Below, in pieces: positions 10,514-22,893 of a DNA stretch of 64,000 nucleotides; position 1 is the stretch's first letter; each line of letters opens with the position of its first letter. Both the position numbers and the translations under genes were made by a program. Source of the stretch: Megamerina dolium (lineage: Eukaryota; Arthropoda; Insecta; Diptera; Megamerinidae); contig OY978525.1 in the NCBI GenBank assembly GCA_963854835.1, positions 94,640,136 to 94,704,135 on the forward strand, written 5' to 3'. Below the pieces are notes generated by a model. The model saw only the letters and a list, made by a program, of their open reading frames with translations. It searched no databases and was not told where the DNA came from.

Positions 10514-13436
10514 CTAAAATGGTGTCTTACGCATTGGCTTATGTACAACAACAATGGGATCCAGTTCATTTACTTCATCGTCGGATGATGTCTCCTCAGC
10601 AGCTGCTGCAACAGCATTTGCAGTGAAATTTCCACTGGCACGTCTGCTACTTGAATTCTTGCGTCGTTTCCGTTTGCCGCTCTCTAAATCGACATCGTCA
10701 TCTGAAGTGGTCGACTGATCGGGCAATGAAGTGATCTCAGGTTCGACAACTAAAACTTGAAAATCACTCTCATTCACTGTCGAAGTGGAACCGTTTGACT
10801 TGCGACCGCTTCCAAAGTGATCTTCAACGGCTGGCGCAAGTTGTACGGAATCGTTCTCGTCCACATTGATCGCAAATTTCGGTCGCCGCCTGGCAAATGG
10901 ACTACTCGGTTTACTATTGGCCTCAAATTCAGGATCTGTTAGAAACTCTACGGAATCCGCACGCAATGAAGCACGTCGAAATGGTGGTATTTCAATAACT
11001 TTTGGTTTCCGTTTCGTATATGGACTGTTTTCGTAACTTTGAAAATTGCCAATTTGCTCAGCACTTTGTAAATTTTGCGACTTGATGTGCGCTGGAGGAA
11101 AACGTGATTCTTCAATGCTAAACTGACGACTGCCTGATGTATTATTGTGCTGAATGGTACGAGCAGTGCGACGACAGGGATCAATTTGTGCACAACGTTC
11201 CACATCTCGATTGGAAAGCATCTCTTCACTGCGAAAATGTTGTCTAATATCTAAAATTAGTTCTGGATCGGCATCCTCCTCGGGATCTGTACGTGAACGG
11301 CGTAATTTTTTGCGTGTTCGAGCTGAGGCTGTCAAATCAACCATTGATTTTACGGGACGTACCAATTTTGGCATTCGTATGGCATCTTCATACGATGGTA
11401 AATTAGTCTCGAAGGCATTCGGCGCATTCGGAGCACCTTCCTCCTCAAGCATATGCTGATTTTGACGACGTCTACCAAGGAACCACATAATTAGTAATTT
11501 TAATTATGAAAAATAAAATGAACTCACATTTCCATCATTTCCTCTTGATTTCGTCGATATTCACGTTCATCATCTTCTTCCTTTCGATTTCTCAAGTACT
11601 TTTGGCAGCATGAGATTGCAAATAATAGTATTCCCGTCATAACAATAGATATCAAAATGATGGTCCAAACTTTCTCAGCACTATTCGTATGGTGACTAGG
11701 TGTCCACACATTGTAACAAGCCGATTCCCACAATTGTCCGTAGCAATGAGATGGTGAAGCACAGCGTACATGTGCTTTGTCTTTCAGCTGTTACATAAAA
11801 GACTTCGCTTAGTTAATATTTTCAGTACGAAATGATTTTATTGCAAACTTACCTTTTGGGGTTTTGTTGTAAGAAAATCATAAAAGTCCATGAAAACTGG
11901 ATCATGACAATTGCATATCCATGGATTGTCGCCAAGCCATATTTGATCGAGGAACTTATTATAGCGGAAAATCTCTGCAGCAAAAGGGTTCGTTAAACGA
12001 TTACCATTTAAATGCAAACTAGCCAATTCGGGATAGGTGCGAAATGTGTTATTGCGTATGGTGGATAAACTAAATAAAAATAAATCGGAAAGATTATGAA
12101 ATTATCCAAGATTAGATAGCTAGCAATGGAGAGCTCTTTCTTACCGACAATTGCTTAAATCCAACTTTTGTAGTGTTTCCGAACGCATTCCACCTGGAAA
12201 ATCTCTTATCAAATTATTTGACAAATCCAGACTTTGTACGCTGGATAAGCCCGTAAAGGCTCCCATATCGATTGAAATGATTTCACACCAACTCAAATTA
12301 ATATCTCGCAGTGAATTTGATACGAGCTTGGTGAATTTCTCAATAACATTCCGACTCAGATTCAATGAAACTAACACATCATTCGACCGGAATAGATTTC
12401 GGTCCAAACGAGCAATTTCGTTGTATGACAAATCAATAATGCTTAGGCGCTTGAGCCGGCTGAAAGCATTACCTTCCATATGCCGTAATGAATTTCGAGC
12501 CAAATCAATCACTTCCACTTGCGTGTTATTGGCAAATTGGTAATCACTGATCGAACGTAACATATTGCCACGTAATTGTATCTTAACTAGACTTGGTAGC
12601 CCACTCAGATTGATCTCATCTAAATTGCAAAATGATACATCCAAGACATTGAGCGTGTCCGACATAAGTGGACCATTTGAATTGCCTTCCAATTGAAGCG
12701 CAGTATTCCATGATAAATTGAGTACCTCTAAATTGGGTAAACCGCTCAGAAGGTGCGATGTGATGCGTTGTAAATTACAATTACTCAACTCAAGCTCACG
12801 CAACGATTTCGAAGGTAGCGTTGATATTGTCGTCAATGTATTACCCGATAGCTTTAGATGCTCCAAATTCGGCAGACCATTCACTAGATTATCACCACCT
12901 ACTGCTGTTATATCACAGTGTTGCAAGTCCAATTGATTGAGTGACTCACTAATTAATCGCTCTTTGGGATCGGCATCGGTGAAACGCTGCAATTGGTTCT
13001 CACTCAAGCTTAAATGCTGCAAACTGATCGCATTACGAAATGCCGCGTTCGGATTTAGATTCTCCCAACTTTGAATGCTATTATTCGTGAGGAGTAGTGT
13101 TCGCAGTGCTATGAATCCCAATAATGCATTCGTCTCTAAATACTCAATATGATTATGTGATAAATCTAAATAGATTAATGACTCAATGTCGGCTAATTGT
13201 GTGGGAAATTCAGTAAAATTATTATGTGAGAGATCCAAATGATCGATCGGTAGGTTATTGAAATGCGGATAATTTTTGAGATGTCGATGTGAACAATCAA
13301 GTTCAAGACTATCCAATACCCATGAGCATTTACATTGTGGCGGACAATTAACAGCATTTACTGTTGTTGTTGTGCAAATTAAAATGCGCAAAATTATTAA
13401 ACATCGGATGGTATTTTTAGCACTTGATGTTGCCAT
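10514..13436 (-). CDS. LRR type-I transmembrane protein, four exons
   Basis: Exons join 13436-12145, 12069-11853, 11787-11528 and 11471-10514. Introns are 75, 65 and 56 bases, with donors GTAAGA, GTAAGT, GTGAGT and AG acceptors. The frame closes at 908 residues. The ATG at 13436 starts a signal peptide (1-28). Then come a cysteine N-cap beginning NCPPQCKC, roughly fifteen leucine-rich repeats running across the first splice, and a C-cap with NPWICNC (479-485) and further cysteines encoded by exon 3. A membrane helix spans about 544-563. The basic/acidic cytoplasmic tail is about 345 residues and has a LPSYEDAI motif at 614-621, like the PY motifs bound by WW-domain ubiquitin ligases. Probably a neural or epithelial adhesion/receptor protein. 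Its fly orthologue is not named here because I am not certain of it. Confidence 0.85.
12070..12144 (-). other. Intron 1 of the LRR gene
   Basis: Donor GTAAGA follows the codon start CG at 12145, and acceptor TTTATTTTTATTTAG precedes 12069. Splicing completes an Arg codon and continues the leucine-rich repeat (NCR then LSTIRNNTF), which supports both sites. Confidence 0.8.
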
Positions 13437-14040
13437 ATTTTTTTTATATAATTCCTTTTTTGCGCACGAGAATATCCGAATTCATACATTGAATGATTTT
13501 GTATCAATTGGAATCTTGAAAGGGAGAAAAATACAAGCAAATGAAAGATTTTTATAGGACAAAAGTTAAAATCTTCAAGAAAACATCCATAATCGCCTCT
13601 AAAGAGTTCAAATTGACATAAATGCTGCCAATTTTTTTTCTCACCATACTTACTTCAAATTAGTTTCAACAAATGCATCTGAAAATTTACAAGTGTGAAA
13701 TATGAAGGTGAACTCTCATTACTTTTTCTTTCCAATTATTTCCTTAAAATATACTTATTTCTTATCTCCATCCCTTAGGGAACTGCCCTGCAATATTTAT
13801 TTATTTATGTTGAAATCGAATATGATTATGAAATTGCTATTTCAAATTTGTGATGGCGAGCACAGGTTCGTTTTATATAAAAAGGAATCCCATATGAGAG
13901 ACCTGAAGCTAATTCAAGTGCCTATCATAAATTAAATAAATATTATCACTAGAATTATTGGTAACAAAGAACTAATTGTGAATACAGTGTGGACCATGTA
14001 GTGGATTTTTTTAATGATATGTTGTGTTTTTTGCCACTAG
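13437..14040. other. Upstream region of the LRR gene
   Basis: AT-rich DNA upstream of the minus-strand start codon. It presumably holds the 5' UTR and promoter. I could not identify a TATA box or initiator with confidence. Confidence 0.3.
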
Positions 14041-14305
14041 AAATCTTGATAGGAATTCATTGGCTATCTCGGAGCTAAAATTTGTTGCCGTTAGCCTTTA
14101 TTTACGGGTTGCCGTGATGTTATGCAAACAATCTATTAACAATTCAGGCCCTTAAGGCGAATATCGAGCAAGCCATTTGTGAGATAGGGGTCAGAAACCG
14201 TCACCAAGGTTTTGAAAAACTGGGTTGACAGGATGTGCTACTACGAAGCCAGCCGAGGCAGTTACATGAAAGAAGTCGTGTTCCAAAAGTAATGAAAATC
14301 ATTTC
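14041..14305 (+). mobile_element. Mariner-like transposase C-terminal remnant
   Basis: With two stops and at least one frame shift, the plus strand encodes NWLSRS-x-NLLPL. This is the degraded form of the WPPRSCDLTPLDYFLW catalytic block. TIQALKANIEQAICEI follows, and after a frame shift LKNWVDRM and SRGSYMKEVVF. The same order appears in the copy at 36.7-37.5 kb. Only the last quarter of a transposase is present. Adjacent SINE DNA begins about 80 bases downstream. Confidence 0.65.
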
Positions 14306-14381
14306 AAATAAATCAATAATATGCCGAAAAAGTATATTTTTCTTAAATTTAATGAATTTTTAAAAAGAAACTTGGCCACTA

Positions 14382-14707
14382 GGTGCCGTTAATGCATTGG
14401 CATTCTGGTCTGTAGGTCATGGAATCAATCTCCGGTTGAAGTATAACTTTAACATCGAGGAATTTATCTTGCGGACGGTACCCAACTGCTTGGAAACAAT
14501 TGACAAACCTTTCGGCAATAATAATTCCACATTAAAAAGATTCTACAAAAGCTCTGTGATAAAGCTGTGAAAAAGTGATGTCACAAGGGTTACCCCATTC
14601 GGAACCAACTAATATAAGTAGATGGCTTCTAATACTGTCAAAAATACACGAAAACACGCACAACAGTACTGGAAGAGAACGGCCCTTTGGGACATACAAC
14701 TGCCACA
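14382..14707 (+). mobile_element. tRNA-derived SINE, copy A
   Basis: About 325 bases match, in the same order, the SINE copies at 19.9, 39.5 and 58.4 kb. A diverged tRNA-like head with GGTCATGG...TCAATCTCCGG stands where the B box lies. Then come TTTCGGCAATAATAATTCC, AAAAGCTCTGTGATAAAGC, GATGTCACAAGGGTTACC, the ACTAATATAAGTAG motif and the GTACTGGAAGAGAACGGCCC tail. The open frame over it is not a gene. Confidence 0.65.
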
Positions 14708-16367
14708 TATTCATTTTTATATTTTTTGTAATACTCAAGCCAAAAGGAATGAATAAAAGAATAGCATGTAAAGAAAAATTCAACTATCAGAAAGAAACAA
14801 AGCGAAAAAGAGAACGATGGCGATGCGATGAGAAAGCGTTGCCGCAAGAAATAAATAGCTCGACCTTTTGGAAGGGAGATAATTCACAGGATGGCTTGAA
14901 ACGTATAAAATTGAATTCTGCAATCTATCGCTATAACTATGTTAATTATATTAAACATTTCCTAAAATTCTTTTTACCATTTGGTTATGACTTTTAATAT
15001 TTATCAACTGTGAGCTGGCAATTCTCTCATGGGGTTTTATTATCATACTTTCACCCAAAATACGCCTATATGAGACCTTAAAATTTCACTTGCATTGTGC
15101 TATCATTTTTTGATACATATGCCTTATAAGCATGAGTATTTTGGCACAGTAATCTTGAACTTTAAGTCGACACTCGAATGTAGCTTTTCATATTTAACAG
15201 TGATCGATAAGAATGAATTCATTGATTTTGCTTATTAAATTTAGTAGTATTTAGTTCCCTTGCGATTAACGATTAAATGTTGTTGATGGAATTATAACAA
15301 ACAGTTTTCGTATCTATTTAATCGCTGATTGTAGAAACCAAATGAGTGAACTTTCTTAAACGCATGAGTCAATAACTTCTATTAATATTGCGATCTATGG
15401 TTCATCAAAGTAAAATCAATAATTTTTTCAATGTAATTACTCAAAACCTATGGTAGACTCATTGGAGATGTACATAAAAATGAAAACAGATTATTATAAT
15501 TTATAAACTGATCTATTTGATAATATTTGAAATTAATCGTTTGCATTCCCCTTGAGCGTTCTTTATTCGACCGTACCTATATCAGTATGCATATTTTATT
15601 ATTTTTATTTAATGCTATTTTTATAAATATACATCGATAGTCTACATGTAATCTTATCATGTATACATATGTACATACATATTAGCAGTTGTTGCTATCA
15701 AAAAGTAATTTTCAGTGAGTAAAAGTGCAGTATGCTCTATAAAAAGGGTGGGATATCATATATTTTACGTTTCAATTTAATAAATTAATATTCTTTTAAT
15801 GACGACAGAGTTTCGCGTTAACTCATAGTAGATCTCAGCAATTAAATTAAAGCTTCGCTAACCTAAGGAGAATTGTATATAAAGACCTCGGATTATTCGC
15901 TTGCAGGGTTCAATGAAAGCAAAATTACCGTCCGCTTTATTCTACCTTTTCTGTACTGCAAAGATTAATATAGTACTAATAAGACATCTAACCCTATTGT
16001 GCCTCTAGGTAGGAATTGGTGAAATATAAATCTCAATTCACCGAGAATGTCTTGCGAAGTTGAGTTGAGACGATGAAATACTGCTGTACCGCTGCAGAAA
16101 TAAGAATTGACTACTACTACTCATTACTAATTTCTACAAGGCAAGATGTGTGGTTTATAATATTGCATTTTAAAGAAGAAAGCTACCAATGACCCACCCT
16201 ATAGACAACTCATAGACAGAATATTGATTGTTTTTATTGTCAATATGATTTATAATGATTATTATTATTATTGAGAGAATTTACATGTGTATTCACTGCG
16301 TTAATTTTATACAATTGTTTTACGGAATTAGACGCCCTTTAATATTTTTATAAATAATTATAGACTA
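14708..16367. other. AT-rich intergenic DNA
   Basis: No credible coding region. The 140-codon frame at 14575-14997 overlaps SINE copy A and has biased, low-complexity composition. Nothing else stands out. Confidence 0.35.
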
Positions 16368-16759
16368 GGGCTGTGCGATTAATAGTTTAATCAAATATTC
16401 ATGATATTGAATATTCGAAAATGGAATTTATTCGATTAGTCAGAAATTTGATTAATCATAATAAGATTACTCGAATAAAATATTCAAAATATTTATAAAA
16501 TTGTTTCCAATACAAAGTAGACATGTAGCTTTCCAATCTACCAATATGAGAACGCGATTTAAATTTTTATACCCACAGAACATTATTCAAGAACAAGAAA
16601 GAAAAAAAAAATAAAGATAAAAAAGAAAATATTTTGATTAATCATTATTCTGATTAATCGAAAAATTGCAATTTTAATTGATCAAAATTTGGAGTAATTG
16701 ATTAATTGATTAATCAAACTTTTTTAACAACCGATCAACCGCACAATCCTACAATAGAC
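16368..16759. mobile_element. hAT-type MITE with 8-bp target duplication
   Basis: The element at 16376-16751 has inverted ends: TAGGGCTGTGCGATTAATAG on the left, and TAGGATTGTGCGGTTGATCG read on the complement at the right. The flanking octamers are TTATAGAC (16368-16375) and CAATAGAC (16752-16759), a 6-of-8 match as expected for an old 8-base hAT duplication. The inside is AT-rich, full of TTAATC/GATTAA palindromes, and encodes nothing. It is a non-autonomous, 376-base element. Confidence 0.7.
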
Positions 16760-16839
16760 TATAGGGGCTGTAATATGTAGTTAAAATTTTGAAAAAAATT
16801 AATTTGAATCCTACAAAAACTTCTTATGCAAAATAAGGT

Positions 16840-17375
16840 CACATTATGTTGGGGATTGAGGGCAATGAAGTGGCGGACGAACTAGCGAGAGCAGGCTCTT
16901 CTTCTCCACTGACAGGCCCAGAACCTTTCTGCGGTATAAGCTGGGCATCGGCCAAAGCTATGATAGAAAATCATTACCGCGACAAATACCAAATGCAATG
17001 GACAAATTCGACAGGCCTCCGCCAAGCGAAAACCCTCATCAGCTTTGATACAGCTTTTGACAGAATTAGTCTTAGCAGAAAAAATCAACAAGAACAAGAC
17101 AAGATCAATTCTATCTTTCATTAAAAAGGTAGAGGAGATTCTAGTGTCGTGGACGGGCTTGGGTACAAAAGTCCTCGTATGGTCGCAGTGCCCGTAACAC
17201 TTGTGGTTGATCCTCAGAGTTATCAGCCGCAGGGCTCATATCCTCTAACAGACTTCAGTCTGGTTTCGCGTGGTCCACTTAATGAACAAGGATTTTGTAC
17301 TTGCTCCAACGTCACGCTCTCTTTTGATAGACTGATGTACATTACGGTGAGTAACAGTTTAAATACCTAACTCGG
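16840..17375 (+). mobile_element. RNase H-bearing LINE fragment
   Basis: The start reads GIEGNEVADELARAGS, the C-terminal RNase H signature of I-superfamily LINEs (I, R1, LOA and relatives). The usual cysteine/histidine region should follow but the frame is broken. From about 17120, sequence with GAGGAGATTCTAGT...GGTACAAAAG and CAGTGCCCGTAACA recurs at 26.69-26.76 kb. The two are therefore copies of one family. The protein is interrupted and cannot be active. Confidence 0.65.
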
Positions 17376-19036
17376 CGAAAAACACAAAATTTAAATCAGT
17401 TCAAGTATGTCTTCCCAAGAAATATACAATAAATAAATTCGTGATTTGGACCCGGCTACTTTTTCAGTTTTTAAAAAAACCATACATTTTATAGCAGGAC
17501 CACCATAAGTAGTGGAGGCATGGGGTTTGTTCATAGGAAATGTTGAGGAGAACAAATTTATGGGGTTGATTATAAACACATTTCAGCCCTTTTAGGGGCG
17601 ATTCCTGGGAAGCTAATATAGCTCAGGTATTTTTTCGTTAATTTTTCACGGAAGCCCACCCTCTTAAGGGGTGGAGATATAGCGTTAGTATGTTTGGTGG
17701 AAATGTTGCGTTAGAAAACTGCATGGGTGTCGGTTACATAGTTTCTGGGTAATTATTATTTGTCGATTTTCACGTAAAAGGACATCCATTTTTTGAGAAA
17801 ATATTTAAGAGGTCTCTCTCCTTACGTTTAATCTCTAACTAACTAGTTCCGGAAAATATAAATCGGAGTAGAGAGTATATGAAATTGTAAAATTTTACAT
17901 ACAACATTTTTTTTCTGAAAATGTAAAGCAAAGCTAATTTCCATACCAGCTAATGTTATTAGACTATATCACTAACTCACAAAGAAAATTTGAAGAGCTA
18001 AGCCTTTACCAAGTCTTTGTTTAATCAATGATTAGGAATAAATGACAAAAAAAAAAATATAAAAATTATCGTAACACATTAAATCACATTCCAATACAGG
18101 AATGTAATGAAATGATTTGACAATTTTAAATGAAATAAAAGCAATAGAATTTAATACGCAAAATCAATAGGAGAATCAAGCACGCATTAATCTTTCTAAT
18201 ACACAATAATGGTGTGTCTCTGCCATCATTGTAAAGCGACTACCTGTAAGTCTATTTCCAATATCGGGCTCTTACCAATGGCTGCAACTGGAAGTGAATT
18301 TTTCGTTTCGTTATCTTGTTTTTAACTGGAAGCAATTCAACACAATTCATTTCCGAGTGAACCAATTATTTATTTCTTTTTTCTTTCTTTTTTTTTTCTT
18401 TTTTTTTTTGCTGGTGATTCGATTGCTGGTTTTCTATTCGATTTGTTCAATTTTTTAGATTTTCTACTTTCTTGCTTCCTTAATTTAGAATATTTTTAAT
18501 TACACATTTATAGTATTTTATACAAATTTAAATGTATATTTTATTTATGGAAATTTGAAAGTTTGATTTATTTAATTGCGCGTTTGTTCGTTAAAAGTCT
18601 TTTTAAAATAATGCCCGCTCACGTACTAAATATTATCATCACCTGTTGTAGGTTAGTAAGCAGTAGTATATGATATTCTCCCTTATTGCTCATACATACG
18701 TTACTAAATGTAGATAGGTGTATGTAGGCTCATCATATTGGCGCATTGATAAGATAAGCTATTCAAAATATGTACATATATATACGGTTGATAAGCATTT
18801 CTAGTAAATATGTATTTGAATGTATTGTTGTATGAATGTGAGTAATAGTAAAAACTGTTTGTTTCTTGTACTAAAAATTCTCTCATTATTGTTGTTTGAA
18901 AATCTGTTTCATTTGTATATGCACCAGCAATGCTATGGTTGCCAGGAGGCTATTAAGAAGTTTATAGGAAAATGTTAAAGAAAAAAATAGTTGTTACTAA
19001 AAACATCCCAAAACTGTTGACGAATTTTTCTTGCAA
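17376..19036. other. Intergenic DNA, nothing recognised
   Basis: AT-rich sequence with long T tracts around 18380-18410 and no gene-like frame. A moderately GC-balanced patch at 17560-17840 could be an old repeat, but I found no second copy in the window. Confidence 0.3.
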
Positions 19037-19195
19037 TATTGTGCGTATTAAGTTTAGACAGAATTTGGAGCGACCTACTTAAATTAGACGATTGATGACG
19101 ACTATACTTTTATGAAACTACCTTTCGTGCATTTTACCACAGAGTTCTTTTAAGACATTGTTTGACATTGTTTTCATTGTTAAAATGTTAGCAAC
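19037..19195 (-). mobile_element. SINE fragment, copy E (diverged)
   Basis: TTGTGCGTATTAAG, ACAGAATTTGGAGCGACCTA and CACAGAGTTCTTTTAAGA line up in order with SINE copy D at 39.6-39.72 kb (TTGTGCGTGTTAAA, ACAGAATTAGAAGGGACCTA, GACAGAGCTCTTTAAGA). It is truncated at both sides and lacks the tRNA-like head. Confidence 0.5.
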
Positions 19196-19319
19196 ACATT
19201 TTTCTCTTTATGGAATAAATGTATGAAACGATTTGTGGTGAAAATTCTATTTGCACTGCAACATAAAATATTTTCGTGTTAAAAATGTAGAATTTTGTGC
19301 CTAAAACATTCAATTACAG

Positions 19320-19935
19320 GACTACATTAGGTTTTTGTTACCACTAGAAGAAAAACGTTGCACGATCTCAACGAATGCTTGAAGAAGTTTATGGTGATCA
19401 TGTTTCGTCATTAGCAACATTTTGATGTGAAAATGAAGACCATGGGAGATTGCTATAACAGAAATAATGAAATATCATTTTTGCACCGCATTGTTACTGA
19501 TGATGAAATATTAATTTATTTTGAGAATTCACAACGTAAAAAAACTATTGGATTGATCCAGATAAACCATAAACTTTGATTGCAAAACCGGATTGATACG
19601 GAAGAAGAGAATAAGATAAAAAGGGATCAAAATGGTATGCTTTATTATGATGTATTGTATTTATTAATTTGAATCATGCTTTGATTGAAAAACGATTAGA
19701 ATAGTCCGGAAGGCATTTTGCTTCATGACAATGCCCCGTCTCACAAAATAAAACTTGCCCAGGATATCATGAAATCACTTGGTTGAGAATTTTTGCCCCA
19801 CATGCCTAACTCATCAGAATTGGTATCATCTGATTACCACATACTTAACTTAACTACATCTGAAAAACTTGAAAAATGTGTATCTGAATGGATTTCATCA
19901 AAAGGGAACAATTTTTTTGGAGCAGCATCCACAAA
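19320..19935 (+). mobile_element. Mariner remnant
   Basis: The plus strand carries VTDDEI...YFENSQRKKT, a damaged version of the GDEKW-first-aspartate block. Further on comes LLHDNAPSHKIKLAQD, the second catalytic aspartate block, and then SSDYHILNL, the third. Stops and frame shifts lie between them. The motif choice (FENxxRKK) looks closer to Mos1-type mariners than to the copies at 36.7 and 50.7 kb. No inverted repeats were found. Confidence 0.65.
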
Positions 19936-19939
19936 TTGC

Positions 19940-20265
19940 GGGGCGGAGTACCGTAGATCAGTTGTTCATGCTTTGGCCTTTTGATTTGTAGGTCGTGGGT
20001 TCAACACCCAGCTGATCCACAGCTGTAATATCGAAAAGATTTTTCTTTCGTACAGTACCCACCTGTCGGAAAGAAATTGGCAATTCTTCCAGCAGGAATA
20101 ATTTGAAATGAAAAAGCTTCTAAAACAGCTCTGTGATAAAGCTCTGAAAAGGGTTGTGCCGTTCGGAATCGGCTAATGTAAAAAGGTCTCTTTCAATTGA
20201 ACACGCACAATAGTATTGAAAGAGAAGCTACGTCAAAGCGCCCTTGGGGGCCTTTTATCCATAAA
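19940..20265 (+). mobile_element. tRNA-derived SINE, copy B
   Basis: A recognisable B box, GGTCGTGGGTTCAACACCC, sits about 50 bases from the 5' end. It follows a diverged A-box region (GTAGATCAGTTGTTCATGC). The body shares GGCAATTCTTCCAGCAGGAA, AGCTCTGTGATAAAGCTC, GTTCGGAATCGGCTAAT and GAGAAGC...CCCTTGGGGGCC with copies A, C and D. The jockey fragment begins immediately after it. Confidence 0.7.
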
Positions 20266-20875
20266 TTGCCTGAAAGGTGGTCAAAATATGTGGCTGACAT
20301 GGAAAAATCACATAGAGGCAAAGAAAACTCCGATCAAGCTTAAAATGAATCAGTTATGGTGGCTGTTACACAAAAGATCAAAGTTGAATCTTGAATACAA
20401 AGTGCTATTATGTAAAGCAATCCTGAAGCCAATTTGGGCTTATGGTATTCAGTTTTGAGGCACCGCATCTCCCTCAAATATTGAAAAATTGCAGCGAATA
20501 CAATCCAAGTGTCTGCGAATTATTGTAAACGCGCCTTGGTATATGAGGAACGTTAACATCCATCGAGATTTAAATGTACCCACATTTTCTGAGGAAGTTG
20601 CAATGTCCTGCAGAAGCTACATTCAAAAATTACACAATCATCCGAATCCCCTTGCTAGGCAATTGTTGCTGAGCACGGGACATCGTCGATTAAAAAGAAA
20701 AGACACACTGAATATGCTGTGAAATTGCTATACCTCGCGACTCAACAAATTGTGATGGAACGTTGGGAATATCACATAATTTTAGTTAGTTTGTAAGATT
20801 TGATTACTTATTGTTAGTTTCTAAGCAATTTAGAAAGATCCAATAAAAAAAGCTTGTTAGAAAAAAAAAAATAAA
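20266..20875 (+). mobile_element. Jockey-clade LINE 3' end with poly(A)
   Basis: The frame, broken by a single stop at 20457, encodes the C-terminal part of a jockey reverse transcriptase. It includes LTWKNHIEAKKTPIKLKMNQ, YKVLLCKAILKPIWAYGIQ, NIEKLQRIQSKCLRIIVNAP and the HNHPNPLA...LLSTGHRRLKR tail. The short 3' UTR ends in AATAAA and an A-rich tail near 20860-20873. The 5' part is absent, as usual for truncated LINE insertions. Confidence 0.8.
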
Positions 20876-21519
20876 AAAATATGTTCCAAGCGTTAGACAC
20901 TATTTTGAAACCATTAAACTTTTCTACTGGCACCATGCCAGTGCTGTACTAGGTTAGTGTACAACATTGAGAAGGTACTAAAGAGATGAAAATCATTTAT
21001 AAACTGATGTTACAAAAGCAGATCCCTAAAGTGGTTGCTTTCCTAAAACTTTAAATTTGCCTTCACAAAATGTTATGAGAACAATAATTTCATATTCATA
21101 TCAAGCTGAAGACTTTCATTTTGATTGATCATACACTGAGAAAGAGAAGAAAGTCAGTAGGCCGTCGAACATGGTGGCTGCTCGATAATAATAGCTGAGT
21201 TTTTGGCCAAAAATTTATTAACAATTCTTTCGACATATCGCTTCAGGAGTCAGTAGATACAGATCTACCAGCTTTCAATTAAAAATATGTAAAACTACTT
21301 TACTTGGAATTTTCAACCCTACTTCCGGGGTTCAAATGAATTCCTAATGCTCTATTGAAATTAAAGTGAAAATATTTAAACTCAAATTAAAAATTCGAAT
21401 ATTTCTGATTATTTTTTATTTATGCATACTGAACACAAATTCAACATTTGGCAATGCTTCGGGCATAACCCTTGCGACAGAAGCAACAGAAGTTACTATA
21501 CCATATGTAAATATAATGC
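20876..21519. other. Intergenic spacer
   Basis: No gene-like frame. It separates the jockey fragment from the RTE copy. Confidence 0.3.
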
Positions 21520-22893
21520 AGAGTATTAAGCAGAATATGGTCGGATGAAAGCATGTCTGATGATTGGAGGCTCAGTGTTCTCTGTCCCGTATATAAAAAA
21601 GGAGACCCCACAATTTGCGCCAACTACCGTGGAATAAGTCTCTTGAGCATCGCATACAAGGTTCTATCGAGCGTACTGTGAAAGATTGAAGCCCATGCTC
21701 AACAACCTAATTGGACCTTATCAGTGTGGCTTCAGACCTGGTCCAAATTTTCACACTTCTCCAATCCTGGAGAAGACTCAAGAAAAATAGATCGACACAC
21801 ACCACCTATTTGTTGATTATAAAGCCGCTTTCCACAGTCCGGTAAGGGATTACCTCTACGCAACAGTGTCTGAGTTCGGTATTCCTGCAAAGCTCATTCG
21901 ACTTTGTAGAATGACCCTGCATAACTACCGTTGTGCAGTGAAAATTGGGAAGGACCTCTCCGCACCGTTTAATACCGAACGGGGTTTTAAACAAGGTGAT
22001 TCGTTATCGTGCGACTTCTTCAATCTTATTATGGAGAAAATAATACGAGCTGCTGATCTACGACATAATGGCTGTTAGCGTATGCCGACGATATTGACAT
22101 AATCGGCATGAACACGCGAGCAGTCAGTGCAGCATTCTCAGAGTTAGAAAGAGAGTCGCGTCGAATGGGTCTTACGGTGAACGAGGGCAAGACGAAGTAT
22201 CTAGTGTCAACAAACAAAGAGTCCCGGCGTCTTGGACAGCACGTCACTGTTGACAACTACGCTTTTGAAGTAGTAAGGGACTTTGTCTATCTTGGAACCA
22301 GCATTAACAGCAGTAATGACGTCAGCCTGGAGATATTGCGAAGGATCACTCTTGCAAACAGGTGCTACTTTGGGCTAAGTAAGCAATTGAGAAGTCGGGC
22401 CCTCTCTCGAAGAACGAAAACTACACTCTACAAGTCTCTCATCATGTCTGTCCTAACATATGGCGCTGAATCTTGAACAATTTCCACCTCAGATGAGCGA
22501 ATGCTTGGAGTTTTCGAGAGAAAAGTCCTACGCAAGATCTTTGGACCTATTTGCGTTGGTGGCGAGTACCGAATAAGGTACAACCATGAGCTTTATGAGC
22601 TGTATGCTGATATTGACATAGTAAAGCGCATCAAAATCCAGCGGCTGCGCTGGCGAATGGAAGAACACGCTCCAGCTAAGAAGGTGTTATATTCGGAACC
22701 CGCTGGAGGACGACGCAGAAGAGAAGACCTAACCTCCGGTGGAAGGACCAAGCACTGGAGAACCTGACGGCGCTTGGAATTTCTAACTGGCGCCAACTAG
22801 CAAAGAACAGAAATGGCTGGCGAAGCATGTTATTTTCGGCCGAAATCGATACTCGGTTGTTATGTCCACATAAGTAAGTAAGTAAGTAAGTAT
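21520..22893 (+). mobile_element. RTE-like LINE, 5'-truncated copy a
   Basis: Homology to copy b begins near AAGCAGAATATGG at about 21527. It continues through the reverse transcriptase: KKGDPTICANYRGISLLS, the palm motif VDYKAAF, EFGIPAKLIRLCR, QGDSLSCDFFNLIMEKII and, after a frame break, YADDIDIIG. The C-terminal domain follows (DNYAFEVVRDFVYLGTSIN, VFERKVLRKIFGP). It ends in a tetranucleotide (GTAA)n tail at 22873-22893. Frame breaks include two shared with copy b, and the LGHVE motif is deleted. It cannot encode an active protein. Confidence 0.82.

Noticed and set aside
14575..14997. 140-codon frame
   Set aside because: Starts inside SINE copy A and continues into low-complexity DNA.
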